A DNA stretch of 64,000 nt from Ursus arctos (lineage: Eukaryota > Chordata > Mammalia > Carnivora > Ursidae). Shown piece by piece: positions 1 to 14,106 of the stretch (its first letter is position 1; every line of letters starts with the position of its first letter). The position numbers were made by a program, and so were the translations under genes. The notes below the pieces were generated by a model. The model was not told where the DNA came from. It did not search any database and saw only the letters and a list, made by a program, of their open reading frames with translations. The stretch spans positions 14,332,001-14,396,000 of the forward strand of contig NW_026622886.1 in NCBI RefSeq assembly GCF_023065955.2, read 5' to 3'.

Positions 1-184
1 GCCTAGAATTGAAGGCCCTCAACCATTTGATTCTGACTTTTAAAAAATTCTATTTCCCTTTGATGTAACCCTTAATCCAATCAAACAACTATTCATTCTT
101 CTTTGTGTGCATAACCTGAGCTTTCTTGCCTCAGTCCTTTGTTTCTACTGGTCCTTCTCTCTCGTACCTCCACACTGAATATTC

Positions 185-415
185 ATACCTAATATCATTC
201 AAGGCCCAGCTTGCCAATGAAATCTGTCCAGAGCCCTACCAACTAGAAGTCACCCCTACCTCATTTCTCTTCCACATTTTATTATAACTATTAATGTACA
301 GTTCATGTCTTCCTACTAGACTATAAGCTTCCTAAGAGAAGGAGCATGCCTGATTCCTCTCTTTCACTACCTCCACAGTACCTTGCCCTTAAATATATGT
401 TAAACTAATAAATCA
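185..415 (+). mobile_element. L2 3'-end fragment
   Basis: Diverged match to the LINE-2 3' region: CTAGACTATAAGCTTCCTAAG, then CCTTGCCCTTAAATATATG and a final AAACTAATAAATCAATGG, in plus orientation. Edges are approximate. Confidence 0.6.
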
Positions 416-914
416 ATGGCTATATATGAATAATGCATCTTTTTTTAAAATGTGTATTCTTTAAATCTATCAATGATGATAATTATGCTGTCAGTGCTTA
501 TGAGAAGAAAACACAACAACTACGGGATGGCTGCTTTTAAAAAATAATTTCCAATTTTTCAATTATTTTCCTTATATTGCAAGTGCAGGACTTCCTAAAA
601 ACTTTCCATCCAATCTCTATTCTAAAACACTGATTTTATAAGTATTTAAAATTGTTCTAGTCATTCATGAAAGGATACTACTTTGGGAAGAAAGGAACCT
701 GAGCCATCATTTCATCTCATTTCATCATTTCATCCCTCCCCTCGCAATCCATGTATACAGTATCTCAGGAAAGTAAAAACTTATCCTATTTTAAGACTCT
801 TCTAAGGTAAATTACACAGAATTCCTGGAAATTTATTCCAATGTTTCCTAGCCCGTTCTGTCACAGTATTCCTTGATAATAAGTTCAACTCATACTACTA
901 TTTCATTTTGTCTC

Positions 915-1145
915 TTGAGAGGTCATGTAGCATAGCAGTGTAGACACACGGCTTCTGAAGTCAGACTTCCTGTCTGTCTCAGGGAAAGTTATTAACAACA
1001 CCCTGTGTCAGTTTCCTCATCTATTAACTTTGAATAATAATAGTACTTATTTCATAGGACTTTGCAAGGATTTGAAGAAATCATACAGGTAAGGTATTTA
1101 GAACAGTGTCTAAAACCTAGTAAATGTTGTATAAATATTGCTATT
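915..1145 (+). mobile_element. MIR element
   Basis: Plus orientation, with the core TCAGTTTCCTCATCTATTAA, the AATAATAGTACTTATTTCATAG segment pattern and an ending resembling CTAGTAAATGTTGTATAAAT. Confidence 0.75.
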
Positions 1146-1551
1146 AATAATTCATTTTATTTTACTTTGAATAGAGAATGGATAATAGTTTGATCCATAT
1201 TCATTCATACATGAAGGTTTTGAACAAATGAATTTTTTTGACTGAATAATCTTAGCTCCTGTGTACTATGTTTTTTATCAGACTAATTTTTCAAACTTTA
1301 AAAAATTCCTCCTTTTGCCCTTTATCTTAATATAGGGCAAAGAGTATTTTTGGTATTTTGCTAATACAACAAGGATTTTTGAACCAACCCTCTAAAGATC
1401 TCGTCTATTTAACACATAGCTTTTTAGAGCCGTTCTCCGTACTAGTCGCGATGGACACATAACCTTGCATAGGATAGGCAAGAAGCCTGCCTTCATGTCA
1501 TGTACAAATTCTTACTTGCAGGAGCAAATTTCTTTACCATTAACCAAATCA

Positions 1552-1725
<174 letters not shown>

Positions 1726-2469
1726 TCAGTATGAGGGAATTGTGAATTCTATATAACAATATTTCATCATCACTATCATCCCCATTGATAAGGCATTTCC
1801 ATAAAGTGATTTTATAATTGTTTTAAGATTGGTCAGATCAACACCAAAAATACATATTATGGCAGAACAGTCTGATCCAGATGAAGCAACCCTCAGAAAT
1901 TACAAGCAAATAGATTCTCTTTGAGCCATTATGTTAGTCACTTCTGGTGTCATAAGGTCAACTCTGCAGAATGGAAGCATCCACAAACCAGAAAAAAATC
2001 TTTACATGTATCCAGACATTCAATGGAATATTTGTCTGACTCATTAGTCAATCTGGAGAATGGGGGCATTAACAACAACAAAAAAAAAACAACACCAAAC
2101 AAACAAGGTCATGTTAAGATGTCTGTTCTGAGCTCCGCACTGTATCACTCAGGGTAGAAAAAAATCAGAGAAATATGGGAATGAATTGATAACCTGAAGG
2201 AACATAACACCACTTGGAAAATCCAAAGTCCTTATCCTGGCTTATATACCACAGTCCCCAGCAGCCTCTCTGACATCATTTCTTCCTCGTCCTTCCCCTC
2301 ACTCACTGTGCTCTAGCTACACTGACCCTTGACTCTGCTGTGAACATACAAGCTTGCTTTGGGGGTAAATGCCCTTCCCCAGCTGTCCCCATGTCTCACT
2401 CCCCCACTGTATGCAGATCTCTGCTTCAAGGTAATCCTACTAAAATAATACTCCCCAGAATTCACTGGT

Positions 2470-2690
2470 TCCTACCTGCTTTATTTTTTATTCATAGAAT
2501 TTACCACTACCTGACATAATACATTTATTTGCATATTTGTTAATTTTCTGCCACATTGTCACATCTAATAGAGTATAAACTTCTTGGGGGGCAGAGACTG
2601 CCATTTTGTTCACTTTTGTAGCCCCAGTGCCTGGCACATAATTGATATCCAAGAATTATTTGTTGAATAATTGGATAACTGAATAAATGG
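2470..2690 (+). mobile_element. L2 3'-end fragment
   Basis: Contains AGAGTATAAACTTCTTGGGG, CCCAGTGCCTGGCACATAAT and TTATTTGTTGAATAATTGG, typical of the LINE-2 3' end in plus orientation. Confidence 0.65.
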
Positions 2691-3078
2691 GAAACAAACA
2701 CAAGATCCTATGTACAGGTATACACACATGCATACAACACATTAAGGATAAACTAATACTATCAGGGTCCAAATGATTAGAAAAGTATTAAATAACAATG
2801 GGAGTTTAGAGAAGAGAGTAATGAGAAGGATTAAGAGCCTAATGGCTCCTGCAAGGTCTCCAGCACCCTGGACAGTGCCTGGCACAGCTCACCTCTTTCT
2901 TTCACAAACACCATTTCATTTTTGGAATTATAGCACTATTATTACTATTTATAATAATGTCATTTCCATTATTATTGTTAAAATATTAATTTTAACTATA
3001 TTGTTAGTATTGTTAAAATTTCTTTCTCAGGAGTTTTGGGTCTTTGATTTCCTTCTGCATTTTAATTTTTTCCTTTTT

Positions 3079-3212
3079 AAAAGGTTTTTTTATTTTTTAA
3101 ATTTTTTTAAAGTTTAGTTTTAAGTAATTTCTACTCCCAAAGTGAGGCTCGAACTCACAACCCCAAAATTAAGAGTCACATGCTCTCTCAACTGAGCCAG
3201 CCAAGTGCCCTT
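3079..3212 (-). mobile_element. Old CAN-SINE
   Basis: Minus-oriented carnivore tRNA-derived SINE: T-rich tail complement, then GAGGCTCGAACTCACAACCC, AAGAGTCACATGCTCTCTCA and ACTGAGCCAGCCAAGTGCCC. Confidence 0.8.
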
Positions 3213-4384
3213 GCTTTACTCATTAAACACACATTAATTGTACTCTATCCTCCCCTCAGGAACTAGTCTAAGCATGGGGAAAAAAGAGGTGTGTCAGTTA
3301 TTGCTGTTGCCTTCACATAAGCTACCTTTTATGAATAAGATTTTTTTTCTTCTATTATTTTGTGGTTCAAGACCAACAGACCATTTGAACTGAAAAACTC
3401 TCTTTTCACAAACAGCCAAAAACATCATATTTCTCCCTTTCCCAATTCCTCCTCCCACACTTTCCAGTCTTGTATAATCTTGTTTTTGATCAAGATTGCC
3501 TTAATTAGCATATAACAAATTAAATCCTCCTTTCATTGTTAATAAAGAAATGAGAGAATATTAATGTTAAAATGATAATGAGAACTTTCTCCTCACATTT
3601 TATGAGTTTTATGTAGGCTTATGTCTACCAATGACACTTTAATAAAATAACAGCCTAATGCCAGCCAAAGAAGACAAATCAACCTGTCTAATTAAAATCT
3701 TACATCAGAAGTCACCTTCTATAATTTAATATTATAGGGTTATGCTGTTGTACAAGATATTAATTATACTCTTCTAGATCATGGAATTCTATTTTTTAAT
3801 ATATTTTTTAAACACTGAAACAAATGTATTGGCTTAGATAGCATTGATAATGTAACTGGAAGAGTTGGGAAGCTGGGAGCTAAGAATCTTGAATTCTAGT
3901 TTCTGTACTGGCACCATCCAACTGACTATGGATAGGTTCCTCTCCCTCTTTCCACAAATATAATTGTTCATTAAGCCCTATCAATTTTTGAATCTCTCTT
4001 CATTATGTTTTCTTTTCAGTCTCCCACTGTTATTGTTTTATTTCAAGCCCTCTGCCTTGACTGTAACAGTAGCATCCTAACTGATCCCTCCTCTCTGGTC
4101 CCTCCCCATTCAAATCCATCTTATATAAAACTGACCAAGTCATATCTGTATAATATAAATCCATTACATCCCTGTCAACACAAACAACAACAAAGAGATA
4201 CCAAAAGTTCTCTATCGTCCAGGAGATGATGATTAAATTCCTTAGTTAGTCCCTTATCAGTCTGGTACCAACTACCTATGTCTAACCAAGGAGCCCGCCA
4301 CACGATGCTGCAGTCACATTGAATTTTCCTCTCTCATCTCTAATAATCCTATTTTTGTTAATGTCTTACATTTTACATTTTCAC

Positions 4385-4645
4385 AAGCAGATCTCTCGAC
4401 TTGGAAGGTGCCTTCTCTTCTGTACCACCAGGAAAATTGCTTTATCTTTTAGATCCAATTAAAACACTATTTTCTTTGAAGTCTCCCTGTCTTTCTCAGA
4501 TACAATTAGCAACCACTTCCTCTCTGTCAAACAGCACTTTGTATATAATTTTTTTATTATAGCCTTTCTTTAATCAGTCCCCTTGAAGGTAATAGCTAGG
4601 TACTTAGTATGAAATAAGTATCAACAAATGTTTATTAAATGAATA
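4385..4645 (+). mobile_element. L2 3'-end fragment
   Basis: Plus-oriented diverged LINE-2 end, finishing with CAACAAATGTTTATTAAATG followed by AATAAATGGATG. Edges approximate. Confidence 0.5.
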
Positions 4646-4901
4646 AATGGATGAATGACAACCTTGCAAAGCCTCGATTTCTTAGTCTATCAATTCAGAA
4701 GAACTATTATAAATGATTTCACATATCTTATCTGGTTCTAACATTTCATGTCTGTAGTAGTTAGACACATTAATTAATTTATTTTTTTAAATTTAAATCA
4801 GATGTAAAATAATCCCTGCTTTACAATGAACAGATCTGACTCTCTCAATGTCACAAGAATATCGCACAGTATAACAGAAAAGTATCTACATGTAAAAATA
4901 C

Positions 4902-5001
4902 CTGGCAGTTTTTTTGTGAATTCTACGAGAATCTGTACATGACTAGTTGCCATTTCAGTTAAAATGAGAAAGTTTTCTTCTGCACTGAATTCTTCTTTTA
5001 A
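4902..5001 (-). CDS. NR1H4: NR1H4 exon: ligand-binding domain helix 3
   Basis: This 100-nt exon encodes residues 274 to 306 and one base of Gly307, reading [18 protein letters not shown] through FTKKLP. It forms helix 3, one wall of the bile-acid pocket and part of the coactivator groove. Pocket residues Phe284, Leu287, Thr288, Met290, Ala291 and His294 are all kept. Ser293 and Ile297 differ from human but match rodents. The acceptor is AAATTTAG|TTAAAAG with a modest pyrimidine tract; the donor is GCCAG|GTATTT. The intron separating it from the preceding exon is only 330 nt. Confidence 0.96.
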
Positions 5002-5331
5002 CTAAATTTTAAGGGAAAAAAACCAAATGATTAATAAGTAGATAAAAGGATAAATCAGTACAAAATCATTAGACTAAAGAACCAGATTTGGATAATAAAA
5101 TTTAAATTCCAGCTCATATCTTTTAAATCCTTGGAGAACAATTACTATAACCTAGATAGACATGAGACTTCTTATTCTTTAATGCTGCTAAAAGTTTAAA
5201 TGTATAAACTAAATTCTCGGCTCTAATTATTTCAAAATAACAAATGCATATATGAATTCTACCACCCAGGTACTAAAAGCTCCAGAAAATATTAACTTTA
5301 AACCTATGTATTTTCAGATATTTGTACGTAC

Positions 5332-5430
5332 AATTTTATTTGTTATTTCCTGAGGCATCTTCTGTTTGCTGTATGAATCCATAATATAATGCAGAAGATT
5401 CTGTTGATCTGGGGTGAGTTCAGTTTTCTC
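5332..5430 (-). CDS. NR1H4: NR1H4 exon: start of ligand-binding domain (helices 1-2)
   Basis: This 99-nt exon encodes residues 241 to 273, beginning [17 protein letters not shown] and ending QEITNKI. It opens the ligand-binding domain with helix 1 and the following loop. The acceptor is CCAGTGTAG|GAGAAAAC and the donor AAAATT|GTACGT, a weaker donor than the others. It starts and ends on codon boundaries (exactly 33 codons). Compared with human as I recall it: Asn251, Tyr255, Ser261 and Lys264 are substituted, all on the surface side of helix 1 or its loop. Confidence 0.95.
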
Positions 5431-5559
5431 CTACACTGGCAAAAAAATACAAGGTGTTAGGGAAGATGGTTATTAGGCATTTTTTGTATATGTGCAAACT
5501 AATCTCAGAAATTATTGATAAAAGCCCTAAATACAGCAGGAACTATGCTCTCTGATATA

Positions 5560-5705
5560 ATGTGTACCGTAATCGCTTAATCTGGGTCCTTGGGCAAGCC
5601 ATATCACATTTCACTAAATGTGTCCCAAGTTGTTCATTTTTCTATCTGTAAAATAGGGATAACAAAATATCCATTTCATGAACTTCTTGGGAATATATCA
5701 TAGTC
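5560..5705 (+). mobile_element. MIR element
   Basis: TTGGGCAAGCCATATCACAT, then ATCTGTAAAATAGGGATAAC, in plus orientation. Confidence 0.7.
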
Positions 5706-5805
5706 TGGATATGAAAGTCTATCAAGCCCATTCATACAGAAGTCCAGTGAAAGTTCAAGATTTAGTCACTAAGGAAAAGTTCCCACATTTAAGAGCATTC
5801 ATACA

Positions 5806-6004
5806 GAGCCGTCAAACTGTGGCCGTCAACCAAATCCACCTGGTTTTGTGACTCTCTTGGAACACAACCACACTCACTTGGTTATGTGTTTTCTGTGCTG
5901 CTTCTGCGCTAAAATGGCGGAGTTGAATAGTTGTCATGGAGACTTTGTGCCCAAAGCCTAAAATATGTGACCCTTTACAGAAGAAAGTGTTTGCCTAGCC
6001 CTGA
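5806..6004 (+). mobile_element. hAT-type DNA transposon relic
   Basis: Shares with copies at 15362, 20931 and 44741 the blocks GGAACACAACCACACTCA, GGCGGAGTTGAATAGTTG and AAAGCCTAAAATATGTGACC CTTTAC. I recognise the interspersed family but not its exact name; hAT assignment is from memory. Confidence 0.6.
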
Positions 6005-6575
6005 AGTAGAGTCATCAGTCTGGACAATTCAGACCCTGAACATCACTCTCTCCCTTACTAGCACCATTTGAAGAGTGTAGATAATTGTGTCAACTCTTTG
6101 CTTCCTTACACCAAAGTGTGACTGATGAAGTACCATGGCAAGATAATACGAAATTATTTTTTTCTGAAATGAATGCAAAATACTATACTTAGAAAACTAA
6201 ATGTGGATGAGGAGTTCCTGGTCAGTAGTATAATAAGTATTAAGAGGAGTGTGACTTAAACAATCATGGACTTTTGTTTTCTCAACTAACGGCAAATTCA
6301 AGTTCCTCCAAATACCCTATGGCTTATCACCATGCGTTTAACCAATCATCCAAAATGCTGTTCCTCAGTTTTGTCTCGAGTTGTTCAAAGGATTTCTTGC
6401 ATAATTTGTGAGCTCGATGGGACAGGCTTTTCTCTATTGTTCCACATGTGTAGCCACCCAATGTCACCCATTGATAGGGACTAATCCAAAAACCTTTACT
6501 GAATACACTTCTTTCCCACCTTACGCTTCTTTTCCTAATGACAGAAAAGAAAATGGTCATCAAAACTCAACCTGA

Positions 6576-6777
6576 GGGGCGCCTGGGGGGCTCAGTCGGT
6601 TAAGCATCTGCCTTTGGCTCAGGTCATGATCCCAGGGTCCTGGGATCCAGCCCCACATCTGGCTCCCGGCTCTGCAGGGAGCCTGCTTCTCCCTCTCCCT
6701 CTGCCTGCCACTCCCCCTGCTTTTACTGTTTCTCTCTCTCTCTGTCAAATAAATGAAATCTTTAAAAAAAAAAAAAA
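6576..6777 (+). mobile_element. CAN-SINE
   Basis: Full-length plus copy from GGGGCGCCTGGGGGGCTCAG through a CT-rich region to AATAAATGAAATCTTT and poly-A. The bases ACCTGA flank both ends as part of a short target duplication. Confidence 0.95.
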
Positions 6778-7035
6778 GCGTAACCTGAAAAATCCATTTT
6801 CTACACTGAGCTGTTTCTACTGGCAACCTCTTGGTAGTAGGAGTGGAATGGAGCCAGGGAGACAGAGAGCATTCATTTTGCTTTATTTACTGCTATTATT
6901 TGAATTTCTACACAGGCATTACTTCCTCAATTAAAAAGAAGAAACCCACTTAATGCACAACTGGAATGAAGTTCTGTTTATGGCGGCTCTAATTTTAAAG
7001 CCTCCCAGCCAGGTGACTACATGCCTAGAAGTTCA

Positions 7036-9110
<2,075 letters not shown>

Positions 9111-9122
9111 CTGTATACATAC
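9111..9122 (-). other. NR1H4: Alternatively spliced MYTG segment
   Basis: These 12 bases are exon if the downstream donor (CAG|GTATTC) is used and intron if the upstream donor (AAT|GTATGT) is used. Both outcomes keep frame with the next exon, which starts GCTTGTTAAC: long form reads E-C-M-Y-T-G-L-L-T-E, short form E-C-L-L-T-E. Both donors are visible in the sequence; relative use cannot be judged from it. Confidence 0.9.
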
Positions 9123-9263
9123 ATTCAGCCAACATTCCCATCTCTCTGCATTTCCTTAGGCGACACTCTTGGCACTTTCTTCGCATGTACATGTCCATCA
9201 CACAGTTGCCCCCATTTTTACACTTGTACACGGCATTTTTGGTAATGCTTCTCCTGAAGAAAC
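9111..9263 (-). CDS. NR1H4: NR1H4 exon: second zinc finger, with MYTG alternative donor
   Basis: The exon starts with the end of the P-box ([15 protein letters not shown]) and holds the second zinc finger: Cys163, Cys169, Cys179 and Cys182, then the C-terminal extension ([14 protein letters not shown]). The acceptor is TTCCACAG|GTTTCTTC. Two donors are present: GAAT|GTATGT, ending the exon at 9123 (141 nt), and ACAG|GTATTC, ending it at 9111 (153 nt). The 12 extra bases add Met-Tyr-Thr-Gly right after the DNA-binding domain, which in known FXR biology distinguishes alpha1/alpha3 from alpha2/alpha4 and lowers activity on many IR-1 targets. Arg188 stands where human has Lys; otherwise the finger appears unchanged. 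Confidence 0.97.
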
Positions 9264-9525
9264 CTGTGGAAGAAACACAGAAAGGAGTAAAAGGGCTAAC
9301 AACTGCTACTCAGAAAAACACATTAGAATTAAGTGATGCCGGAGCATTGTCTCAAGAGCCCCTGGAGAGCACCCAGACCATCCTTGAGTGTACAGGTGAC
9401 AAAGGTACTTTCAACCTCACTGCGTCATCCAGAAGGCTGTTCTGTTCAATTTCTCTGTCAAAGATAAAGACACGTTTGACTTATAGCCTCTCTTAAGAAA
9501 AACATTAACTTTTGCAGGGGGTGGT

Positions 9526-9714
9526 TAAAGATTTATTTGTTTGTTTGAGAGAAAGAGCAGTAGGAGGGACAGAAGGAGAAGGAGAGAGAATCTCAAGCAG
9601 ACTCCCTGCTGAACTCAGAGCCTAGCTGGGGCTCGGTCTCAGGACCCTGAGATCATGACCTGAGCTGAAACCAAGAGTCCGTCACTTAACCCATTGCACC
9701 ACCTAGGGGCCTCC
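9526..9714 (-). mobile_element. CAN-SINE
   Basis: Minus copy: AAAGATTTATTTGTTTGTTT, a GA-rich block, TCAGGACCCTGAGATCATGA and a diverged head CACCACCTAGGGGCCTCC. Confidence 0.9.
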
Positions 9715-11144
9715 TTACTTTGTTTTTTAAGATAGGTTACTTTCCTTATATCTTTATTGGGAGACAACTGCGTGCCAGGGAGCTGTCGGCAACGGAGGTA
9801 CAGAGGCGGGTAAGTCGTCCCTGCCCTCTTAGTGTTTATAGCCTGGTTGAGGGCAAAGCCATGCAAACAACCGAACAAGTGGAATTAAGTGTTCCTGGGC
9901 TGGGCTAGGCTGAGCAGGGGAAGCAGGGAACCGGTCAGTTCTGGGTGAAGAGATCAGACTCGGAAGTAAGTGTTGAGCCAAGCCTTGCAAAACGAGTTGC
10001 TATTTACCAGGCGGACTGGGAGAGGTCACATTGAAGGTTTCAATTCAGTACTCGATATGCCCAGCCTAGTGTAATAATACAAATGTCAACCTTGATTTAA
10101 AAGCAAACACCTCCCCTGAGAGGGTGTAGCCACAGCAGAAGCCTGCTACAGTTAAGCCTCAGGCAGGAAGGAAACACAATGGCCTTTCTTTCTCTTTTTC
10201 CCCACTTGCCACTTCCACTCTTTCTCCTCCACCTGGCTAACTGTGATTTCTGACACTTCCAGAGTCAAGGTGAAGTGGTGAATAAGGAAAGGATTGTGGG
10301 AGGCAAGGGGAAGAAGTAACCGGAAAGTGCTAAGATGCCTGTACTGTTAGAAGCTGGCTTGTGCCCAGCAAGTTTCTGAAATTGACTCTTTCTCTTTTGG
10401 GTTGGGTTCTTTAGAGAATGCCCATCACGGGGATTTGTTCCTTTGCAATTCCTTGATGGGGGCAGATACATCTCTATTCTAGCCCATGACTTGTACCCCC
10501 TTCTTTTGCATCCAGGAATTTGGCAATTCACCACCATCCTCTTTACTCTGAAGTCCCTCCATGTGGCCTTCTTGTCATGAGCTTAAAATAACCCTGTGCC
10601 TGCTTTCTCTGGTCCAGAAAATCGTGGGGAGGAGAAATCTCTCCCATTTTTCCATAAACAGCTACCATACCTCTTGCCCTCTCAGCTTCTCAGGTGCAAG
10701 TCCGATGCCAGTCTCCTGTGTCCCTCAGCTGTAGGGATACATATAAATCTCCTCAAGTGATCCTGAAGACCCTTTCATTGGGCTTGGGGCAGCAGGGCCT
10801 CCCTAGTGTATAGATTACACCTGGGATGGGGACACATTTTCCTAATCCTCACAAAATTACCATACTTTCAGTGGTGGTCCCCATGGAAGATACCTGCATC
10901 CCACACCCCTGCCCCTTTGCAATGGGGATATGGGATTTATAGCACACTGGTCACATGCTCCAAAATCTTTAAAGACTACTCTAGAATTTCCAACTCCTGA
11001 CCACTTCATGCCCTCAAAGTAGGTGAGGTTTTAACTATTTCTTAACTACCCACTGCAAGATGTGCTCACTTTGGATATAGCAACTAGTGTCTTCATGAAT
11101 GTTGAAATTGAGACAGCAAGAGTCCCTTCCTATTTTAACAGCCT

Positions 11145-11380
11145 GTTGGAATAATAACCAACATTTATTAAATGCTCACTGGCTGTTGTTCTAACCAATT
11201 CACCTGCATTTAGTTGTTTAACCTTCATAACAATTTTAGGATGAAGATAGTATTATAGTCCCCGTATTATAGATGTGGAAGAGAGACACAGAGATTGAGC
11301 ATCCTGGCCATGATCATATGGTTAATAAGTGGATTATGAGGATTCAAACTCAGCAATTTCATCACAGACCTGGAGATTTG
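11145..11380 (-). mobile_element. MIR element
   Basis: Minus orientation: CAACATTTATTAAATGCTCA, then CCCGTATTATAGATGTGGAA, GAGACACAGAGATTGAGCA and GGATTCAAACTCAGC. Confidence 0.75.
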
Positions 11381-12196
11381 CACATTTGTTATGACAGTTT
11401 TTCCAGAAGGCAATAAAAATTGTTCTAGTAAAATAAGTATAATATGACAATGTCCCAAAAGCTAAAAATTGAGTGTCTTGAGGAAAAGGCATTATATGGC
11501 TAGGAATGGCCCTGATTAATTCTGAGTAGGGGAAATCAGAGAGAACTTCATAAAGGAAGTAGAATTTAGCCAGGCATTAGAGAATAAGTAGGGTTTTGAA
11601 ACATGGACTGTGAGGGAGGAAGGACATTCCAGGAAGTGAGAAAGTTATGGAAATGCCAAGGAAGGGTAGATGATCTATTTTGGTGGGAGGGTAGAGTATA
11701 GGGAGAATTAGTGGGAGGTGGGTAAGGGCATGTGGTGGGACAGAATACGTTTAATGACCTTTAACATGAGACAAAAGCTGTTGAGTTTTTACCATGCAGA
11801 GAAGTCGTTAGAGGGTTTTGGCAGAAGAGGGTGTGACCTAACCTGCATCTTGGGAAGAATCCTTGGTGCAAGGTGAAAAAAAGTGGAACAGCCGAGAGGT
11901 GATTTTTGCCTGAACTGGATGGTAGAAGAGGGAGGAAGAAACAGGGGAACTCAGGACTTGGTAACTAACTCAACATAAAAACGGAGGCTGAAGAAAAAGT
12001 TAGAGAGAGCAAGGTTTAAAAAGTCATAGAGTTGCTTGTGAATCTGTCAGCTGGTATACCTTCAGTAGGAAAGATCTTACATTTTCCTAAATGTCAAATC
12101 CAACCACACAAAGTCTAAAAAAAGACTGTGCTTCAGATCAACACTGATACTGGGAATGCAAATACCAAAGCATGCATTTTGAAAGAGTCTCTAGGC

Positions 12197-12334
12197 AAGA
12201 AAAGGAAGGAAGGGAAGAAGGAAGGAAGGGAAGAAGGAAGGAAGGGAGGGAGGGAGGAGGGAAGAAAGAAAAAGGAAGGAAGGAAGGAAGGAAGGAAGGA
12301 AGGAAGGAAGGAAGGAAGGAAGGAAGGAAGGAAG
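12197..12334 (+). repeat. GGAA/GAAGG purine tract
   Basis: About 138 nt of almost pure purines. The left half is an irregular mix of GGAA, GGGA and GAAGAAGG; the right half is a clean GGAA repeat of more than 50 nt. Open frames across it on both strands are by-products of the repeat. Confidence 0.98.
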
Positions 12335-12989
12335 TTTTTTTTCTTGTACGAAATCAATGAGCTCAGTGATGTTTCTTAGTCAACCTGAGTCAATCTTCAC
12401 ATGAATATTCAGCCCCTCCCACGAATGACTCCATTCAAAACCATCGTAGAGACTGATAGCTCAATAGTTAACAGAAATAAACCTCCTTATTCCAAGATGA
12501 ATCAAAGGAACAGTGCTAGGACAATTCTGCTGGGGTTTTGTTTTTTTTTTAAACTCTGGTACTAACTGAGAAAGAAATCATTATCATCTCAATAGCTGAA
12601 TTAATTAGCTTTCACTCTGAGATGGCAACACAATATTATCATTATATCACTTAAATGTGGGTACGGATACTGTATCTAAACTTATGCAAATCTATCCATA
12701 CACCTAGCTCGGCCTCTATCTTGTGCATATTCAACAATGCTCAGAAAAGTCATTTGAAAATGAATGGAAAGGAAATTCACTGAGCAACAGAGACTCCCCC
12801 GTAATGAAAGATGAGTAGACGAGGGCTGGCATTGCCATCTGAGGAAGGTGTAGCACTAGGGGAATTCCTGTGGTGGCAGGAGAATGCCTATAGGATAGGA
12901 AAATGGATCCTTCAAATATGCAGAATATTACACATCCTGTTTCTCTGCTTCTTTGTACAGATATAACTCACATATCTTACCCTACTCTC

Positions 12990-13058
12990 AATGCATATAT
13001 ACATACGTGTGTGTGCACACACATGCACATACAAGGATACATGCACGTGCACACATCA
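12990..13058 (+). repeat. Imperfect TG/CA alternating tract
   Basis: Alternating purine-pyrimidine sequence: ATATATACATACGTGTGTG then CACACACATGCACATAC and ATGCACGTGCACACATC. Confidence 0.85.
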
Positions 13059-13137
13059 GACTCCAGTGACTGACAGTAACTACCCATTAATTTTAAATCA
13101 ATAAAATATTGGTTGTTTAAAAATTTTCAGGGTCTTG

Positions 13138-13352
13138 GGATGCCTGTGTGGCTCAGTGGGTTAAGCATCAGACTCTTGATTTCTGCTCAGGTCATGATCT
13201 CAGGGTTCTCAGATCAAGCCCGGTGTCAGGCTCCGTGCTCAGCAGGGAGTCCACTTGAGATTTTCTCCCTCTTCCTCTGGCCCTCCCCTGCTTGCTCTCT
13301 CTCTCTCTCTCAAATAAATAAATAAATAAATCCTAAAAAAAAAAAAAAAAAA
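13138..13352 (+). mobile_element. CAN-SINE with target-site duplication
   Basis: Plus copy with head TGCCTGTGTGGCTCAGTGGG, (CT)n, AAATAAATAAATAAATAAAT and poly-A. Flanks TTTTCAGGGTCT and CTTTCGGGGTCT are the slightly diverged duplication. Confidence 0.93.
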
Positions 13353-13497
13353 ACTTTCGGGGTCTCCATACTTTTTAAACAGCGACGAATGCACAGAGCT
13401 GAATAACTCTTTATAACCTCAACAGAGTCAGACTTTAGGTCTATCTCAACACATTGTCAAATAAAAAGGACTCCACCACCCACTTAAAAAGAACTTA

Positions 13498-13707
13498 CTT
13501 TGTATCAGGCACTAAGTACTTTGCATATGGTGATTCATTTAATATTCATATCAATCCTATGAAGTAGATTCTATTATTATCTCCCTCTTACAGCTAAGGA
13601 GACTGAGTTACACAGAGATGAAACATTTTGCTCGAGGTCTCACAGATAATAAATGGTGGAGCTTTGATTTGAACCCTGATAGGCTCAGTTCCAAACTCTA
13701 TGTTCTT
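13498..13707 (-). mobile_element. MIR element split by a SINE
   Basis: Minus MIR (AATCCTATGAAGTAGATTCT, TACAGCTAAGGAGACTGAG, TTTGAACCCTGATAGGCTC). Its end, CCAAACTCTATG, is duplicated around the SINE at 13708..13909 and the MIR resumes at about 13910. Confidence 0.8.
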
Positions 13708-13909
13708 TTTTATTTTTTTTAAGATTTTATTTTATTTATTTGACAGAGAGAGAGACAGCCAGCGAGAGAGGGAACACAGGCAGGGGGAGTGGGAGAGGAA
13801 GAAGCAGGCTCCCAGCAGAGGAGACTGATGTGGGGCTCGATCCCAGAACGCCGGGATCACGCCCTGAGCTGAAGGAAGACGCTTAACGACTGCGCCACCC
13901 AGGCGCCCC
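13708..13909 (-). mobile_element. Young CAN-SINE inserted in a MIR
   Basis: Minus copy, head complement CACCCAGGCGCCCC. A 17-bp target duplication, CCAAACTCTATGYTCTT (13691..13707 and 13910..13926), differs at one base only. Confidence 0.97.
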
Positions 13910-14106
13910 CCAAACTCTATGCTCTTAATCAGTACATTAGGCTGTCCTTCTAGTAAGGAGCTTACATTGTTAAACATTGTCTGTAGACATTAATCTTTTC
14001 AGAACTTAATTACAGACTCCTTATCACCTGGCAGAAGCTGTTTCAGACTAATATTTTCGGAAAAGCAACCCTCAAACTTCTGAGATGAAGTTGATGGAAA
14101 TTATTA

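Noticed and set aside
12128..12379. Open frames with Lys/Glu/Gly/Arg or Ser/Phe/Leu/Pro repeats
   Set aside because: Direct translation of the GGAA microsatellite on each strand.
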